Source: Erythrobacter tepidarius
Lineage (GTDB): Bacteria > Pseudomonadota > Alphaproteobacteria > Sphingomonadales > Sphingomonadaceae
NCBI RefSeq assembly: GCF_002155695.1
Contig: NZ_MUYJ01000006.1
Coordinates: 1 to 64,000, forward strand
DNA length: 64,000 nt
Direction: 5' to 3'
Position 1 is the stretch's first letter, and every line of letters starts with the position of its first letter. The position numbers were made by a program, and so were the translations under genes. Of the stretch, positions 9,182-18,447 are shown one piece after another. The notes beneath the pieces are model-generated. The model made no database searches, was not told where the DNA came from, and worked only from the letters and a program-made list of their open reading frames with translations.

Positions 9182-12073
9182 TCACTGGCAGGCTTCACAT
9201 TCGGGATCGTCGATGGCGCAGGCCTTGCCCCAAGCGGTGTTCGTGGCGATCACGACCGGTCCTGTGACAGGCGCCGCAACGACCGTCGCGGAGACGGCGT
9301 TAAGCTTGCCGTCGGTGCCCTTCAGCGTCGATTTCTCGACATGGGTCGCCGAACGCGAGCGCAGGTAATAGGTCGTCTTCAAGCCCTTGTGCCACGCCAG
9401 GCGGTAGAGCTCGTCGAGTTTCTTGCCGCTCGGATTGGCAATGTAGAGGTTGAGCGACTGCGCCTGGTCGATCCACTTCTGCCGGCGCGAGGCAGCCTCG
9501 ATCAGCCATTTGGGGTCGATCTCGAAGGCGGTGGCGTAGAGCGCCCTGAGATCATCCGGGATACGGCCGATCTCGCCCACGGATCCGTCGAAATACTTGA
9601 GATCGGAGACCATCACCTCGTCCCACAAGTCGCGCTCCTTGAGATCGCGGACAAGCTGAGCATTCACCACGGTGAAGTCGCCCGACATGTTCGACTTGAC
9701 GAACAGGTTCTGGTAGGCGGGCTCGATCGACTGCGACACGCCGCAGATGTTGGAGATCGTCGCCGTCGGCGCGATCGCCATCGTGTTGGAGTTGCGCATG
9801 CCGACGGTCTTCACCCGTTCGCGCAAGGCATCCCAGTCGAGGGTCGAGGACTCGTCCATCTCCACACCGGGGCGCGCGGCCTTGAGCAGGCGGATCGAGT
9901 CGATCGGCAGAATGCCCTTCGACCAGAGCGAACCCTCAAAACTCGAATAGCGCCCCCGCTCCGCTGCAAGATCGACCGAAGCCGAGATGGCGAAGTAGCT
10001 GATCGCCTCCGTCGAGCGGTCGGCGAACTCCACGGCGGCATCCGAGGCGTAGGGGATGCGCAGCTTCTGCAGCGCGTCCTGGAAGCCCATGAGGCCGAGG
10101 CCCACCGGCCGGTGGCGCAGGTTCGAGGCCCGAGCCTCGGGAATGGTGTAGAAATTGATGTCAACGACATTGTCGAGCATGCGCATGGCGGTCTTCACCG
10201 TCCGCCCGAGCTGCTCCATGTCGAGCCCGCCATCGCGAATGTGATTGACGAGGTTGACCGAGCCCAGGTTGCAGACAGCCACCTCGTCCCGCGAGGTATT
10301 GAGGGTAATCTCAGTGCAGAGGTTCGACGAATGCACCACGCCCCTGTGTTGCTGCGGCGACCGGATGTTGCATGGTTCCTTGAACGTGATCCACGGATGG
10401 CCCGTCTCGAACAGCATGGTGAGCATCTTCCGCCAGAGATCGACCGCCCGAACCTTGCGGAACACCTTGATCTCGCCTCGCGCCGCGGCCGCCTCATAGG
10501 CCTCATAGGCGTCGCGGAACGCCGGCCCATAGAGATCGTGCAGGTCCGGTGTCTCGTCAGGGGAAAACAGCGTCCATTCGGCGTCAGCCTCGACGCGTTC
10601 CATGAACAGGTCCGGCACCCAGTTGGCGGTGTTCATGTCGTGGGTGCGGCGGCGGTCGTCGCCCGTGTTCTTGCGCAGGTCAAGGAACTCTTCGATGTCG
10701 ACGTGCCATGTCTCGAGATAGGCGCAGACCGCGCCCTTGCGCTTGCCACCCTGATTGACGGCGATGGCGGTATCGTTGGCGACCTTCAGAAATGGGACGA
10801 CGCCCTGGCTTTCGCCGTTGGTGCCCTTGATATGCGCGCCAAGGCCGCGCACCGGCGTCCAGTCGTTGCCCAATCCGCCGGAGTATTTGGCGAGCAGGGC
10901 ATTGTCCCGGATACCCTTGAAGATGGCGTCAAGGTCGTCGCCGATCGTCGTGAGAAAGCAGGACGAAAGCTGCGGCCGCGTCGTTCCCGAGTTGAACAGC
11001 GTCGGCGTCGAGGCCATGAAATCGAACGAGGAGAGGAGATTATAGAACTCGATTGCACGACCCTCGCGGTCGATCTCGCGCAGTGCCAAGCCCATTGCCA
11101 CCCGCATGAAGAAGGCCTGTGGCAGTTCGAACCGCTTGCCCTGCGTATGAAGGAAGTAACGATCATAAAGTGTCTGCAAGCCGAGATACTGAAAATTGAG
11201 GTCGCGTTCCGGCGTCAGCGCCTCGCCGAGGCGCTTGAGGTCGAAACGTCCGAGTTCGGGATCGATCAGTTCCGCCTCAATGCCGGTCCTGATGAAATCC
11301 GGGAAATAGCGCGCATAGCGCGTCGACATTTCTGCCTGCGTCGCCTGTTCCGGGCGACCTGACACGAAGGTCAGCGCCTCGCGCCGCAGCCGGTCGAGCA
11401 GCAGGCGGGACGAGACGAAGGCGTAGTTTGGCTCCTGTTCTACGAGCGTGCGCGCCGCCATGATCAGGGCGAGCGACAACTCATCCTGCGTGATGCCATC
11501 ATAGAGATTACGCCGGGTCTCGGTCAGGATCGGCTCGGCCGAAACTGCTTCGAGCCCGTCGCAGGCCTCCTCGAGGAGGCAGGCCAGCCGTGCCTCGTCC
11601 AGCGCCATAAGCGAGCCGTCCTCGGCCTTGATATGCAATAACGGCGCAACTGGTCCGGCCACCGCCACATTTTCAGCGGCACGCTCGCGGGCACGCTCCT
11701 CACGGTAGAGCACGTAGGCGCGCGCGACCTTGTGGTGTTCGCCGCGCATCAGCGCGAGCTCGACCTGATCCTGGATGTCTTCGATGTGGAAAGTCCTTCC
11801 GGCATCCGCTCGCCTGGTCAGGCCGGCGACGATCTGTTCGGTAAGCTTCGCCACGATATCGTGGACACGGCGCGAGGCGGCGGCGCTGTTTCCCTCAACG
11901 GCGAGAAATGCCTTGGTGAGCGCGACGGCAATCTTCGAGGCGTCGAATGGCGTGACGGTGCCATTGCGACGGATCACCTGATAGGCTGGTTCGGTCGCCG
12001 GCCGCGGCGGTCGCTTCGCGGTCGGCGGTTCATCTGGTTCGATCCGCGATGCGGCTTTGGCGATTAAGGACAT
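9182..12073 (-). CDS. nrdA: Ribonucleotide reductase alpha subunit with ATP cones
   Basis: This ~963-residue large subunit reduces ribonucleoside diphosphates. Order: an N-terminal ATP-cone (about 30-125, [20 protein letters not shown]), a second cone-like region (about 135-225), then the ten-stranded barrel. Catalytic features are the substrate-site cysteine in QLSSCFLTT, the NLCTEITLN loop with Asn, the thiyl-radical Cys and Glu, and the C-terminal redox pair in ECEACQ. Tandem cones plus a class Ic partner resemble the Chlamydia-type enzyme. I chose the ATG at 12073 ([10 protein letters not shown]) because longer frames enter the riboswitch expression platform and because metE begins at the equivalent place in the duplicated leader. 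Its transcription is controlled by the riboswitch at 12.2-12.4 kb. Confidence 0.95.
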   Translation of the reverse strand: MSLIAKAASRIEPDEPPTAKRPPRPATEPAYQVIRRNGTVTPFDASKIAVALTKAFLAVEGNSAAASRRVHDIVAKLTEQIVAGLTRRADAGRTFHIEDIQDQVELALMRGEHHKVARAYVLYREERARERAAENVAVAGPVAPLLHIKAEDGSLMALDEARLACLLEEACDGLEAVSAEPILTETRRNLYDGITQDELSLALIMAARTLVEQEPNYAFVSSRLLLDRLRREALTFVSGRPEQATQAEMSTRYARYFPDFIRTGIEAELIDPELGRFDLKRLGEALTPERDLNFQYLGLQTLYDRYFLHTQGKRFELPQAFFMRVAMGLALREIDREGRAIEFYNLLSSFDFMASTPTLFNSGTTRPQLSSCFLTTIGDDLDAIFKGIRDNALLAKYSGGLGNDWTPVRGLGAHIKGTNGESQGVVPFLKVANDTAIAVNQGGKRKGAVCAYLETWHVDIEEFLDLRKNTGDDRRRTHDMNTANWVPDLFMERVEADAEWTLFSPDETPDLHDLYGPAFRDAYEAYEAAAARGEIKVFRKVRAVDLWRKMLTMLFETGHPWITFKEPCNIRSPQQHRGVVHSSNLCTEITLNTSRDEVAVCNLGSVNLVNHIRDGGLDMEQLGRTVKTAMRMLDNVVDINFYTIPEARASNLRHRPVGLGLMGFQDALQKLRIPYASDAAVEFADRSTEAISYFAISASVDLAAERGRYSSFEGSLWSKGILPIDSIRLLKAARPGVEMDESSTLDWDALRERVKTVGMRNSNTMAIAPTATISNICGVSQSIEPAYQNLFVKSNMSGDFTVVNAQLVRDLKERDLWDEVMVSDLKYFDGSVGEIGRIPDDLRALYATAFEIDPKWLIEAASRRQKWIDQAQSLNLYIANPSGKKLDELYRLAWHKGLKTTYYLRSRSATHVEKSTLKGTDGKLNAVSATVVAAPVTGPVVIATNTAWGKACAIDDPECEACQ

Positions 12074-12184
12074 CGGCTTGAGACCCCTTGTGTTTTGGGG
12101 CAAAGGCCGAGCGGACGCGTGCGTAGTCCGGCTGGAGGGGCCGGCAAGACGACAGCGACCACCGGGACACCCCGCCCGAGGACG

Positions 12185-12360
12185 TTTCATGCTGTCACGG
12201 CAGGTCTCCTGGCTTGCGGGTCACTACCTGCATCCTGCCTTCCCGAAGCCCGAGGGCTTCAGTGGCGCAATTGGGATGAAGGCTCGCCGCCTACAGTTGC
12301 GGGGACAGCTCCGGCATTGCCTTTATCTGGCGCACCGGATTCCCTCTTGGCTCTCGATCA
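12185..12360 (-). promoter_or_regulatory. Cobalamin riboswitch upstream of nrdAB
   Basis: On the minus strand the core reads GAATCCGGTGCGCC, then GCTGTCCCCGCAACTGTA, and the B12 box GCAAGCCAGGAGACCTGCC occupies 12199-12217. A further ~110 nt leads to the nrdA start. The whole leader, including the last bases before the ATG, is nearly identical to the metE leader at 18163-18447. It should repress the B12-independent reductase when B12 is available. Confidence 0.95.
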
Positions 12361-12386
12361 TCTGATTCGAGAGACCGTGACCGCTA

Positions 12387-12417
12387 TATGTAGTATCCTG
12401 CGCGCCGGTAATGTCAA
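12387..12417 (-). promoter_or_regulatory. Candidate promoter of nrdAB
   Basis: On the minus strand TTGACA (12412-12417) is followed after 17-19 bp by ACTACATATA, a plausible -35/-10 pair. It lies about 30 bp upstream of the riboswitch aptamer. Found by eye only. Confidence 0.45.
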
Positions 12418-12458
12418 TCCATAGCACATGCGTAGCCGTGCGCTATTTTCGGAAACAG

Positions 12459-13883
12459 TTACATGTCGGTCGTATAAGGGGCAAAGGCGCTGCGATTCTG
12501 GTCGACATACAACGGCTGGCCGATCGGAGGAAACGCACGCTGCGGGCAGGCTCGGCGTTCGCAGATTTTGCAGCCTGCGCCAATCGGCGTTGCCGCCGCC
12601 GGATTGCCGAGATCAAGTCCGTCCGCGTAGACAAGCCGCGACGCATGGCGAATGTCACAGCCAAGCGCAACCGCGAAGGTCTTCCGGGGTGCGCGATAGC
12701 CACCCTGTCCGCGTGAGACAGATCGGGCAATCCACAAATAGGTTCGCCCGTCCGGCATGCTGGCCACTTGTGTCAGGATGTGATCAGGCTGGGCAAAGGC
12801 CTCATATACGTTCCACAATGGACAGGTGCCGCCGAAGCGTGAGAAGTGGAAATCCGTAGCCGACTGGCGCTTGGAGATATTGCCGGCACGATCTACGCGG
12901 ATGAAGAAGAAGGGAACGCCATGCGCGCCCGGCCGCTGCAGCGTGCTGAGGCGATGGCAGGTCGTCTCAAAGCCCACGCCGAAGCGCTGCCCGAGCAGCT
13001 CGATGTCGTAGCGGAGACGCTCGGCAAGCCGCAGGAACGGTGCGTAGGGCAGGACGAGCGCGCCTGCGAAATAGTTGGCGAGGCCGATACGTGCAAGAGA
13101 TCGGGCCTCCTCGTTGGAGAATGATCCGCCTGCGACCAATTCATCCATCAGCCCACGCTGCTCGAGGAAGGCGAGTTGCGTCGCGATCTGGAACGCCTGC
13201 TGTCCCGGCCGCAGCCTGCGTGACAACCAGAGGGTGCGTGTTTCGGGATCATATTTCCGCTGCGTCCCGGAGCCTGCGTCTTGGCTGAGATCGGCCAGCC
13301 GAAGTCCGTGTTTGGCCTCCAGCCTGCCGGCGAGTGCTGACGCCATCCGGCCGAGCGGCATGCCCAGTTCTTGAGCGACGATTTCCGCTGCGCGGTCGAG
13401 CGCATCGACATAGTTGCGGTTGGCATAGAAGAAGTCGCGTACCTCCTCGAACGGCGTTGACGGAAGCGCTGTCAGTTCTCCCTGCCTGTCGTCGCCGAGC
13501 CGTGCCGCATAGGCGGCCGCTTGCTCGCTCGCCTGCTTCAGTCGCCGACTCTGGGAAATGAAGGCGCGTGCGAGAGCCGGCATGTTGCTGGCCAGTTCCC
13601 GCAGGTCGGTTGAGGCGATCGGTTCACCGAGCGCCGGATCGGACAGCGCCTCGCGCAACTCGCCGATCAGCCGCGCATCGTCGTGTTCGGAGAAGAGCTG
13701 CACGTTCATGCCGAACGCGGCGTTGAGCTTCAGGAGCACTGGCACGGTCAGCGGCCGCTGATTGTTTTCGATCTGGTTGAGGTAGGAGAGCGAGATGCCG
13801 AGCGCGTCGGCCAGCGCCTGTTGGGTCAGCCTGCGCTCCTCCCGAAGCCTCTTCAACCGCACGCCCATGAACACCTTCTTCAT
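12459..13883 (-). CDS. prpR: PrpR/ScfR-type regulator of propionate metabolism (XRE-DUF2083)
   Basis: This ~474-residue transcription factor has an N-terminal XRE helix-turn-helix (about 8-62, RRLTQQALADALGISLSYLN), a central ImmA/IrrE-like region and a C-terminal DUF2083 domain with GAGCKICERRACPQRAFPP. That cysteine cluster is typical of short-chain fatty-acyl regulators (RamB/PrpR family), some of which bind an Fe-S cluster. It is divergent from the thioesterase-prpDCB operon and most likely activates it in response to propionyl-CoA or a related signal. I chose the ATG at 13883 (MKKVFMGVRL), as it leaves the GCAAA-type operator outside the gene; an upstream ATG at 13943 would overlap it. 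Confidence 0.85.
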   Translation of the reverse strand: MKKVFMGVRLKRLREERRLTQQALADALGISLSYLNQIENNQRPLTVPVLLKLNAAFGMNVQLFSEHDDARLIGELREALSDPALGEPIASTDLRELASNMPALARAFISQSRRLKQASEQAAAYAARLGDDRQGELTALPSTPFEEVRDFFYANRNYVDALDRAAEIVAQELGMPLGRMASALAGRLEAKHGLRLADLSQDAGSGTQRKYDPETRTLWLSRRLRPGQQAFQIATQLAFLEQRGLMDELVAGGSFSNEEARSLARIGLANYFAGALVLPYAPFLRLAERLRYDIELLGQRFGVGFETTCHRLSTLQRPGAHGVPFFFIRVDRAGNISKRQSATDFHFSRFGGTCPLWNVYEAFAQPDHILTQVASMPDGRTYLWIARSVSRGQGGYRAPRKTFAVALGCDIRHASRLVYADGLDLGNPAAATPIGAGCKICERRACPQRAFPPIGQPLYVDQNRSAFAPYTTDM

Positions 13884-13908
13884 GGGCGGCCTCGCTGCCA
13901 GCGCCTTC

Positions 13909-13948
13909 GCAAACTTTGCAGATTCACAGGATACCCTTCGCAAAGCTC
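13909..13948. promoter_or_regulatory. Candidate PrpR operator between prpR and the prp operon
   Basis: A perfect inverted repeat GCAAACTTTGC (13909-13919; arms GCAAA/TTTGC) is followed about 20 bp later by TTCGCAAAGCTCCGC. Known RamB/PrpR sites are built on AAAGTTTGCAAA-like words, so this is a good candidate for autoregulation and prp control. The position just upstream of the prpR ATG fits repression of prpR. Confidence 0.5.
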
Positions 13949-14029
13949 CGCATTCTCAGTGGTTTACGCCTCCGATCCTATGCGGATAGTGCGGAGTTGA
14001 AAAGCCCATTGGAGCAACGACGCTTGAAC

Positions 14030-14449
14030 ATGCAGGCGATCAAAACGGATCAGGCCGAAGCGCGCTTTCTGGAAGTCGTTCTTCCGGAACAGGCCAATCA
14101 CTACGGCACGCTCTACGGCGCGAATGCGCTGCAGATCATGGGCAAGGCCGCTTTTGTCTGCGCTACGCACCATGCGCGGTGCGCCGTCGTGATGGCTAAG
14201 GTCGACAGCATCGAGTTCACCAAGCCGATCAGGATCGGCGCGATCATCGATATCCGTGCGAGCATCGTCTTTCAGGGACGGTCATCGATGACCGTCATTG
14301 TCGAAGTCGTTGCTGATAGTCCTGCTGGGCCGTCTGGCGCGCCTTCGATCAGCGGCCGCTTCGTGATGGTCGCTGTCGATTCCGATGGCGTGCCGATACC
14401 CATTCCACCCCATGAAGATCAATCGCCAGCCGAGGATGCCGTTTCGTGA
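14030..14449 (+). CDS. Acyl-CoA thioesterase (hotdog fold)
   Basis: This ~139-residue hotdog-fold thioesterase of the YciA/BFIT type hydrolyses acyl-CoA. The pattern [20 protein letters not shown], followed by [18 protein letters not shown], is diagnostic. As first gene of the prp operon it may relieve propionyl-CoA load. The stop overlaps the prpD GTG start (GTGA), so the genes are coupled. The ATG at 14030 has no close Shine-Dalgarno, whereas GGAG at 14011 is well placed for a TTG at 14024, so the true start may be two codons earlier. Confidence 0.82.
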   Translation: MQAIKTDQAEARFLEVVLPEQANHYGTLYGANALQIMGKAAFVCATHHARCAVVMAKVDSIEFTKPIRIGAIIDIRASIVFQGRSSMTVIVEVVADSPAGPSGAPSISGRFVMVAVDSDGVPIPIPPHEDQSPAEDAVS

Positions 14450-15963
14450 AGCCGCATAAAGTCCGTACATACAAATCCGCCGAGAAACTCGCACGCGAGG
14501 ACGAGCTTGCCTGGAAGATCGCGTCCGTCGCGGCAGACGACGTGGCGCTCGACGCCGATGTCGTCGAGATGATCGGCAACCGCATCATCGACAATGCCGC
14601 CGTCGCAGCCGCGTCGCTGGCGCGCCGTCCGGTGGCGAGCGCGCGTGCGCAAGCGCAGGCGCATCCTTTCGTGCCGGGCGCGACGGTGTTCGGGCTTCCT
14701 GCCGCCGCCCGCGTCTCGCCTGAATGGGCCGCATGGGCGAATGGCGTCGCCGTGCGCGAACTCGACTTTCACGACACCTTCCTCGCCGCGGATTACTCTC
14801 ATCCCGGCGACAACATTCCGCCAATCCTTGCGGTCGCCCAGCATTGCGGCCTATCGGGCACCGCGCTCGCCAAGGGACTGGCGACCGGCTACGAGATCCA
14901 GGTAAATCTCGTGAAGGGCATTTGCCTGCACGAGCACAAGATCGATCAAATTGCCCATCTCGGTCCATCGGCAGCAGCAGGCATCGGCACAGCGCTCGGG
15001 CTCTCCACGGAAATCATCTATCAGGCGGTGCAGCAGGCGCTACATGTAACCACCACGACACGCCAGTCGCGCAAGGGCGAGATTTCGAGCTGGAAAGCCT
15101 ACGCCCCCGCGTTTGCCGGCAAGATGGCGGTGGAGGCGGTGGATCGGGCCATGCGTGGCGAAGGCGCGCCGTCACCGGCATGGGAGGGCGAAGACGGCTT
15201 CATCGCCTGGCTGCTGGGCGGCTCCCAGGCGGAATACATCGTGCCGCTGCCCGAAAGGGGCGAGCCCAAGCGTGCCATTCTCGAAACCTACACCAAGGAG
15301 CACTCGGCCGAATACCAGAGTCAGGCGCTCATCGATCTCGCCCGGCGGCTGGGGCCGAAGATTGGCGACCTCACCAGGGTGAAGGACATCGTCATCCACA
15401 CCAGCCATCACACCCACTACGTGATCGGCACCGGCGCGAAAGATCCGCAGAAGATGGACCCGAAGGCGAGCCGCGAAACGCTCGACCATTCGATCATGTA
15501 CATCTTCGCCGTGGCACTGGAAGACGGCGGCTGGCACCACGAGCGCTCCTATGCGTCGGAGCGCGCCAACCGGCCTGAAACGGTGGCCTTGTGGCACAAG
15601 ATCTCCACCATCGAGGACCCGGAGTGGACGCGCCGCTACCACAGCCATGATCCGAAGGAAAAGGCGTTCGGCGGCCGGGTCGTCGTCACACTTATGGACG
15701 GGACTGTGATCGAGGACGAGCTGGCCGTGGCCGACGCGCATCCGCTCGGCGCGCGACCGTTCACGCGGCCCGACTACGTGAAGAAATTCCGCACGCTCTG
15801 CGAAGGCATCGTTGCGGCGAGCGAGCAGGATCGCTTCATCGCCACCGTCGAGCGCCTGCTGGACCTGAAGCCGCAGGAGCTTGCCGGACTGAACTTCACT
15901 GTCGACGCCGACAAGCTCGGTCCGGCAGCTGCCCCCGGCATTTTCGACTGGAAGCGCGGTTGA
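14446..15963 (+). CDS. prpD: 2-methylcitrate dehydratase PrpD
   Basis: This 505-residue MmgE/PrpD-family enzyme dehydrates 2-methylcitrate in the methylcitrate cycle, which oxidises propionyl-CoA to pyruvate and succinate without B12. Full-length family features include [20 protein letters not shown], a conserved active-site region, and [13 protein letters not shown]. The start is GTG at 14446, overlapping the thioesterase stop. It is followed after 10 bp by prpC. Order D-C-B on the plus strand, with prpR divergent, matches alphaproteobacterial prp clusters. Confidence 0.95.
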   Translation: MKPHKVRTYKSAEKLAREDELAWKIASVAADDVALDADVVEMIGNRIIDNAAVAAASLARRPVASARAQAQAHPFVPGATVFGLPAAARVSPEWAAWANGVAVRELDFHDTFLAADYSHPGDNIPPILAVAQHCGLSGTALAKGLATGYEIQVNLVKGICLHEHKIDQIAHLGPSAAAGIGTALGLSTEIIYQAVQQALHVTTTTRQSRKGEISSWKAYAPAFAGKMAVEAVDRAMRGEGAPSPAWEGEDGFIAWLLGGSQAEYIVPLPERGEPKRAILETYTKEHSAEYQSQALIDLARRLGPKIGDLTRVKDIVIHTSHHTHYVIGTGAKDPQKMDPKASRETLDHSIMYIFAVALEDGGWHHERSYASERANRPETVALWHKISTIEDPEWTRRYHSHDPKEKAFGGRVVVTLMDGTVIEDELAVADAHPLGARPFTRPDYVKKFRTLCEGIVAASEQDRFIATVERLLDLKPQELAGLNFTVDADKLGPAAAPGIFDWKRG

Positions 15964-15973
15964 GGAGGATGAG

Positions 15974-17140
15974 ATGACCGCACCCAAGCCCAAGAAATCC
16001 GTCGCCCTGTCCGGCGTCGTCGCCGGCAACACCGGGCTCTGCACCGTCGGCCGGACCGGCAACGATCTGCACTATCGCGGCTATGACATTCTCGATGTTG
16101 CGGAGACCTGTGAGTTCGAGGAAATCGCCCATCTGCTCGTCCATGGCACGCTGCCGACAGTGGCCGAGCTGGCCGCCTATAAGGCGAAGCTGAAATCGCT
16201 CCGCGGCCTGCCGCAGGCGGTGAAGCGCACGCTGGAACTGCTTCCAGCCGCCACCCACCCGATGGACGTTTTGCGTTCGGGCGTCTCGGCGCTGGGCTGC
16301 GTCCTACCGGAAGCGGCAGACCACAACCATGCCGGCGCACGCGACATCGCCGACCGGCTGCTCGCCTCGCTCGGCTCCATCCTGCTCTACTGGTATCACT
16401 TCACCCAGAACGGCCGGCGTGTCGAGGTTGAAACAGACGACATGACTATCGGCGGGCATTTCCTCCACCTGCTGCACGGCCGTGTGCCCAGCGATAGCCG
16501 TGTGCGGGCGATGCACACTTCACTGATCCTCTATGCGGAGCACGAATTCAACGCCTCCACCTTTACCGCACGTACCATCGCAGGCACGGGCGCCGACCTT
16601 TATTCCGCCATTACGGGCGCCATCGGCGCACTGCGCGGGCCGAAGCATGGCGGGGCCAACGAAGTCGCCTTTGATATACAGAGGCGCTATGTCGATCCGG
16701 CGGAAGCGGAAGAGGACATCCGCCGCCGCGTGGCTGCCAAAGAGGTCGTGATCGGCTTCGGCCATCCCGTCTACACGGTGTCGGACCCGCGCAACATCGT
16801 CATCAAGGAGGTGGCCCGCCGGCTTTCTATCGAAGCAGGTTCGATGCGGATGTTCGAGATCGCCGAACGGATCGAGCGGGTGATGGGCGACACCAAGAAG
16901 ATGTTCGCTAATCTCGACTGGTTCAGCGCTGTTTCATACCACATGATGGGTGTGCCCACCGCGATGTTTACGCCGCTCTTCGTTATCGCCCGCACCGCCG
17001 GGTGGAGCGCGCACGTCATCGAGCAGCGGCAAGACAACAAGATCATCCGCCCCTCCGCGAACTATGTCGGCCCAGAGCACCAACCGTTCGTGCCCATTGA
17101 GGCACGTGACCGGGCCAGCTCTTCCGTGCGTGCGGCATAA
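15974..17140 (+). CDS. prpC: 2-methylcitrate synthase PrpC
   Basis: This 388-residue citrate-synthase-family enzyme condenses propionyl-CoA with oxaloacetate. Visible motifs include the substrate-binding [11 protein letters not shown], the catalytic histidine region [15 protein letters not shown] and the C-terminal active-site stretch ending [11 protein letters not shown]. Length ~390 fits methylcitrate synthases rather than the longer housekeeping citrate synthase. GAGGA lies 7 bp before the ATG. Citrate synthase activity may also be present; operon context supports PrpC. Confidence 0.94.
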   Translation: MTAPKPKKSVALSGVVAGNTGLCTVGRTGNDLHYRGYDILDVAETCEFEEIAHLLVHGTLPTVAELAAYKAKLKSLRGLPQAVKRTLELLPAATHPMDVLRSGVSALGCVLPEAADHNHAGARDIADRLLASLGSILLYWYHFTQNGRRVEVETDDMTIGGHFLHLLHGRVPSDSRVRAMHTSLILYAEHEFNASTFTARTIAGTGADLYSAITGAIGALRGPKHGGANEVAFDIQRRYVDPAEAEEDIRRRVAAKEVVIGFGHPVYTVSDPRNIVIKEVARRLSIEAGSMRMFEIAERIERVMGDTKKMFANLDWFSAVSYHMMGVPTAMFTPLFVIARTAGWSAHVIEQRQDNKIIRPSANYVGPEHQPFVPIEARDRASSSVRAA

Positions 17141-17151
17141 AGGACACCGAT

Positions 17152-18063
17152 ATGCCATATCTTGTTGCATCCGAATTTCCCACCGAACCTGCCGGCGCCC
17201 GCTTCCGGGCTCTGGTGGAAAGAGACGGCATTCTTCCCATTCCCGGCGCTCATAACGGCATGGCCGCGCTCCAGGCCACGGCGGCAGGCTTTGAAGCACT
17301 CTATCTCTCCGGGGCCGCCATGACGGCTTCCATGGGCCTGCCTGACCTTGGCATCATCACCGTGGACGAGGTGGCTTTCTTCATCCGCCAGGTGGCGCGA
17401 GCGAGCGGCCTGCCGGTACTGGTCGATGGCGACACCGGCTATGGAGAAGCCCTCAATGTGATGCACATGGTGCGCACCTTCGAGGAGGCTGGGGCTGGCG
17501 CCGTCCATATCGAAGACCAACTCCTACCGAAGAAATGCGGCCATCTCAACGACAAGAAGCTCGCCGACGCCCGTGACATGGCGGCCAAGGTGGCCGCCGC
17601 TGCAAAGGCGCGCCGCACACTCTATCTCATCGCCCGCACCGACGCGGCCACGAGCGAGGGAATCGACGGCGCGGTAGCCCGCGCGAAGCTCTATGTCGAA
17701 GCGGGCGCCGATGCAATTTTTCCCGAGGCGCTCACCGACGCGGAGATGTTCCGCGAGTTCGCGCGCCGCATGCCGGGCGTGCCGTTGCTCGCTAATATGA
17801 CCGAGTTCGGCAGAACGCCTTTCTTCACGGAGCAAGAGTTCGAGGAGATGGGCTATCGGATGGTAATCTGGCCGGTATCCTCGCTTCGCGTAGCCAACAA
17901 GGCGCAAGAGAAACTCTACGCGACCCTGAAGCGCGACGGCGCGACGAAGGCCATGGTCAATGAGATGCAGACCCGCGCAGAACTGTACGACCTGATCAGA
18001 CTGGCTGACTACGAGCGACTCGACGCTTCCATCGTCGCCACCGTACTTCCGGCCGTTGCCTGA
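17152..18063 (+). CDS. prpB: 2-methylisocitrate lyase PrpB
   Basis: This 303-residue member of the PEP mutase/isocitrate lyase superfamily cleaves 2-methylisocitrate to pyruvate and succinate, the last step of the cycle. The signature PKKCGH (in EDQLLPKKCGHL) contains the catalytic cysteine, and VDGDTGYGEALNV supplies metal-binding residues. It ends the prp operon, 100 bp before the metE promoter region. No strong terminator is visible between them, so some read-through toward the metE riboswitch is possible. Confidence 0.95.
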   Translation: MPYLVASEFPTEPAGARFRALVERDGILPIPGAHNGMAALQATAAGFEALYLSGAAMTASMGLPDLGIITVDEVAFFIRQVARASGLPVLVDGDTGYGEALNVMHMVRTFEEAGAGAVHIEDQLLPKKCGHLNDKKLADARDMAAKVAAAAKARRTLYLIARTDAATSEGIDGAVARAKLYVEAGADAIFPEALTDAEMFREFARRMPGVPLLANMTEFGRTPFFTEQEFEEMGYRMVIWPVSSLRVANKAQEKLYATLKRDGATKAMVNEMQTRAELYDLIRLADYERLDASIVATVLPAVA

Positions 18064-18081
18064 CTGCCAAGCGATAGCACC

Positions 18082-18137
18082 ATATAAAGATATCTTTATA
18101 TTCCACTTGACAACGGGTTGGTAGTCGTCATTATTGT
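18082..18137 (+). promoter_or_regulatory. metE promoter with 20-bp palindromic operator
   Basis: ATATAAAGATATCTTTATAT (18082-18101) is a perfect 20-bp palindrome. Directly downstream lie TTGACA (18107-18112) and, after 16-19 bp, CATTAT/TATTGT, a plausible promoter for the metE riboswitch transcript. The palindrome abuts the -35 element, a repressor-type position. AAAGATATCTTT resembles what I recall of ArsR-family SahR/SamR sites on alphaproteobacterial methionine-cycle genes; that link is inference. Confidence 0.6.
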
Positions 18138-18162
18138 GCCGTCGTGGTTCTCTGCGCCTGTC

Positions 18163-18345
18163 TTTGGCCAGAGCTAAGAGGGAATCCGGTGCGCCAAATA
18201 AAGGCAATGCCGGAGCTGTCCCCGCAACTGTAAGCGGCGAGCCCTCATCCCAATTGCGCCACTGAAGCCCTCGGGCTTCGGGAAGGCAGGATGAAGGCCG
18301 TGACCCGCAAGCCAGGAGACCTGCCGCGACAGAATGATACGTCCT
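18163..18345 (+). promoter_or_regulatory. Cobalamin riboswitch upstream of metE
   Basis: The aptamer shows GAATCCGGTGCGCC, GCTGTCCCCGCAACTGTA and the B12 box GCAAGCCAGGAGACCTGCC at 18307-18325. About 100 nt of expression platform lead to the metE ATG at 18448. It is almost identical to the nrdA leader at 12.1-12.4 kb. It should shut off MetE when B12 allows the MetH route. Confidence 0.96.
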
Positions 18346-18447
18346 CGGGCGGGGTGTCCCGGTGGCCGCACGTCTTACCGGCATTCTCGCCGGAGTACGC
18401 ACGCGCGTCCGCTCGGCCTTTGCCCCCAACATCATGGGGTTGAGCCG

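Noticed and set aside
9341..11362. Long plus-strand frame opposite nrdA
   Set aside because: Mirror of a conserved gene in codon register; no recognisable protein.
12074..12190. Longer nrdA start at 12190
   Set aside because: It would translate through the riboswitch expression platform; the equivalent metE leader shows where the true start lies.
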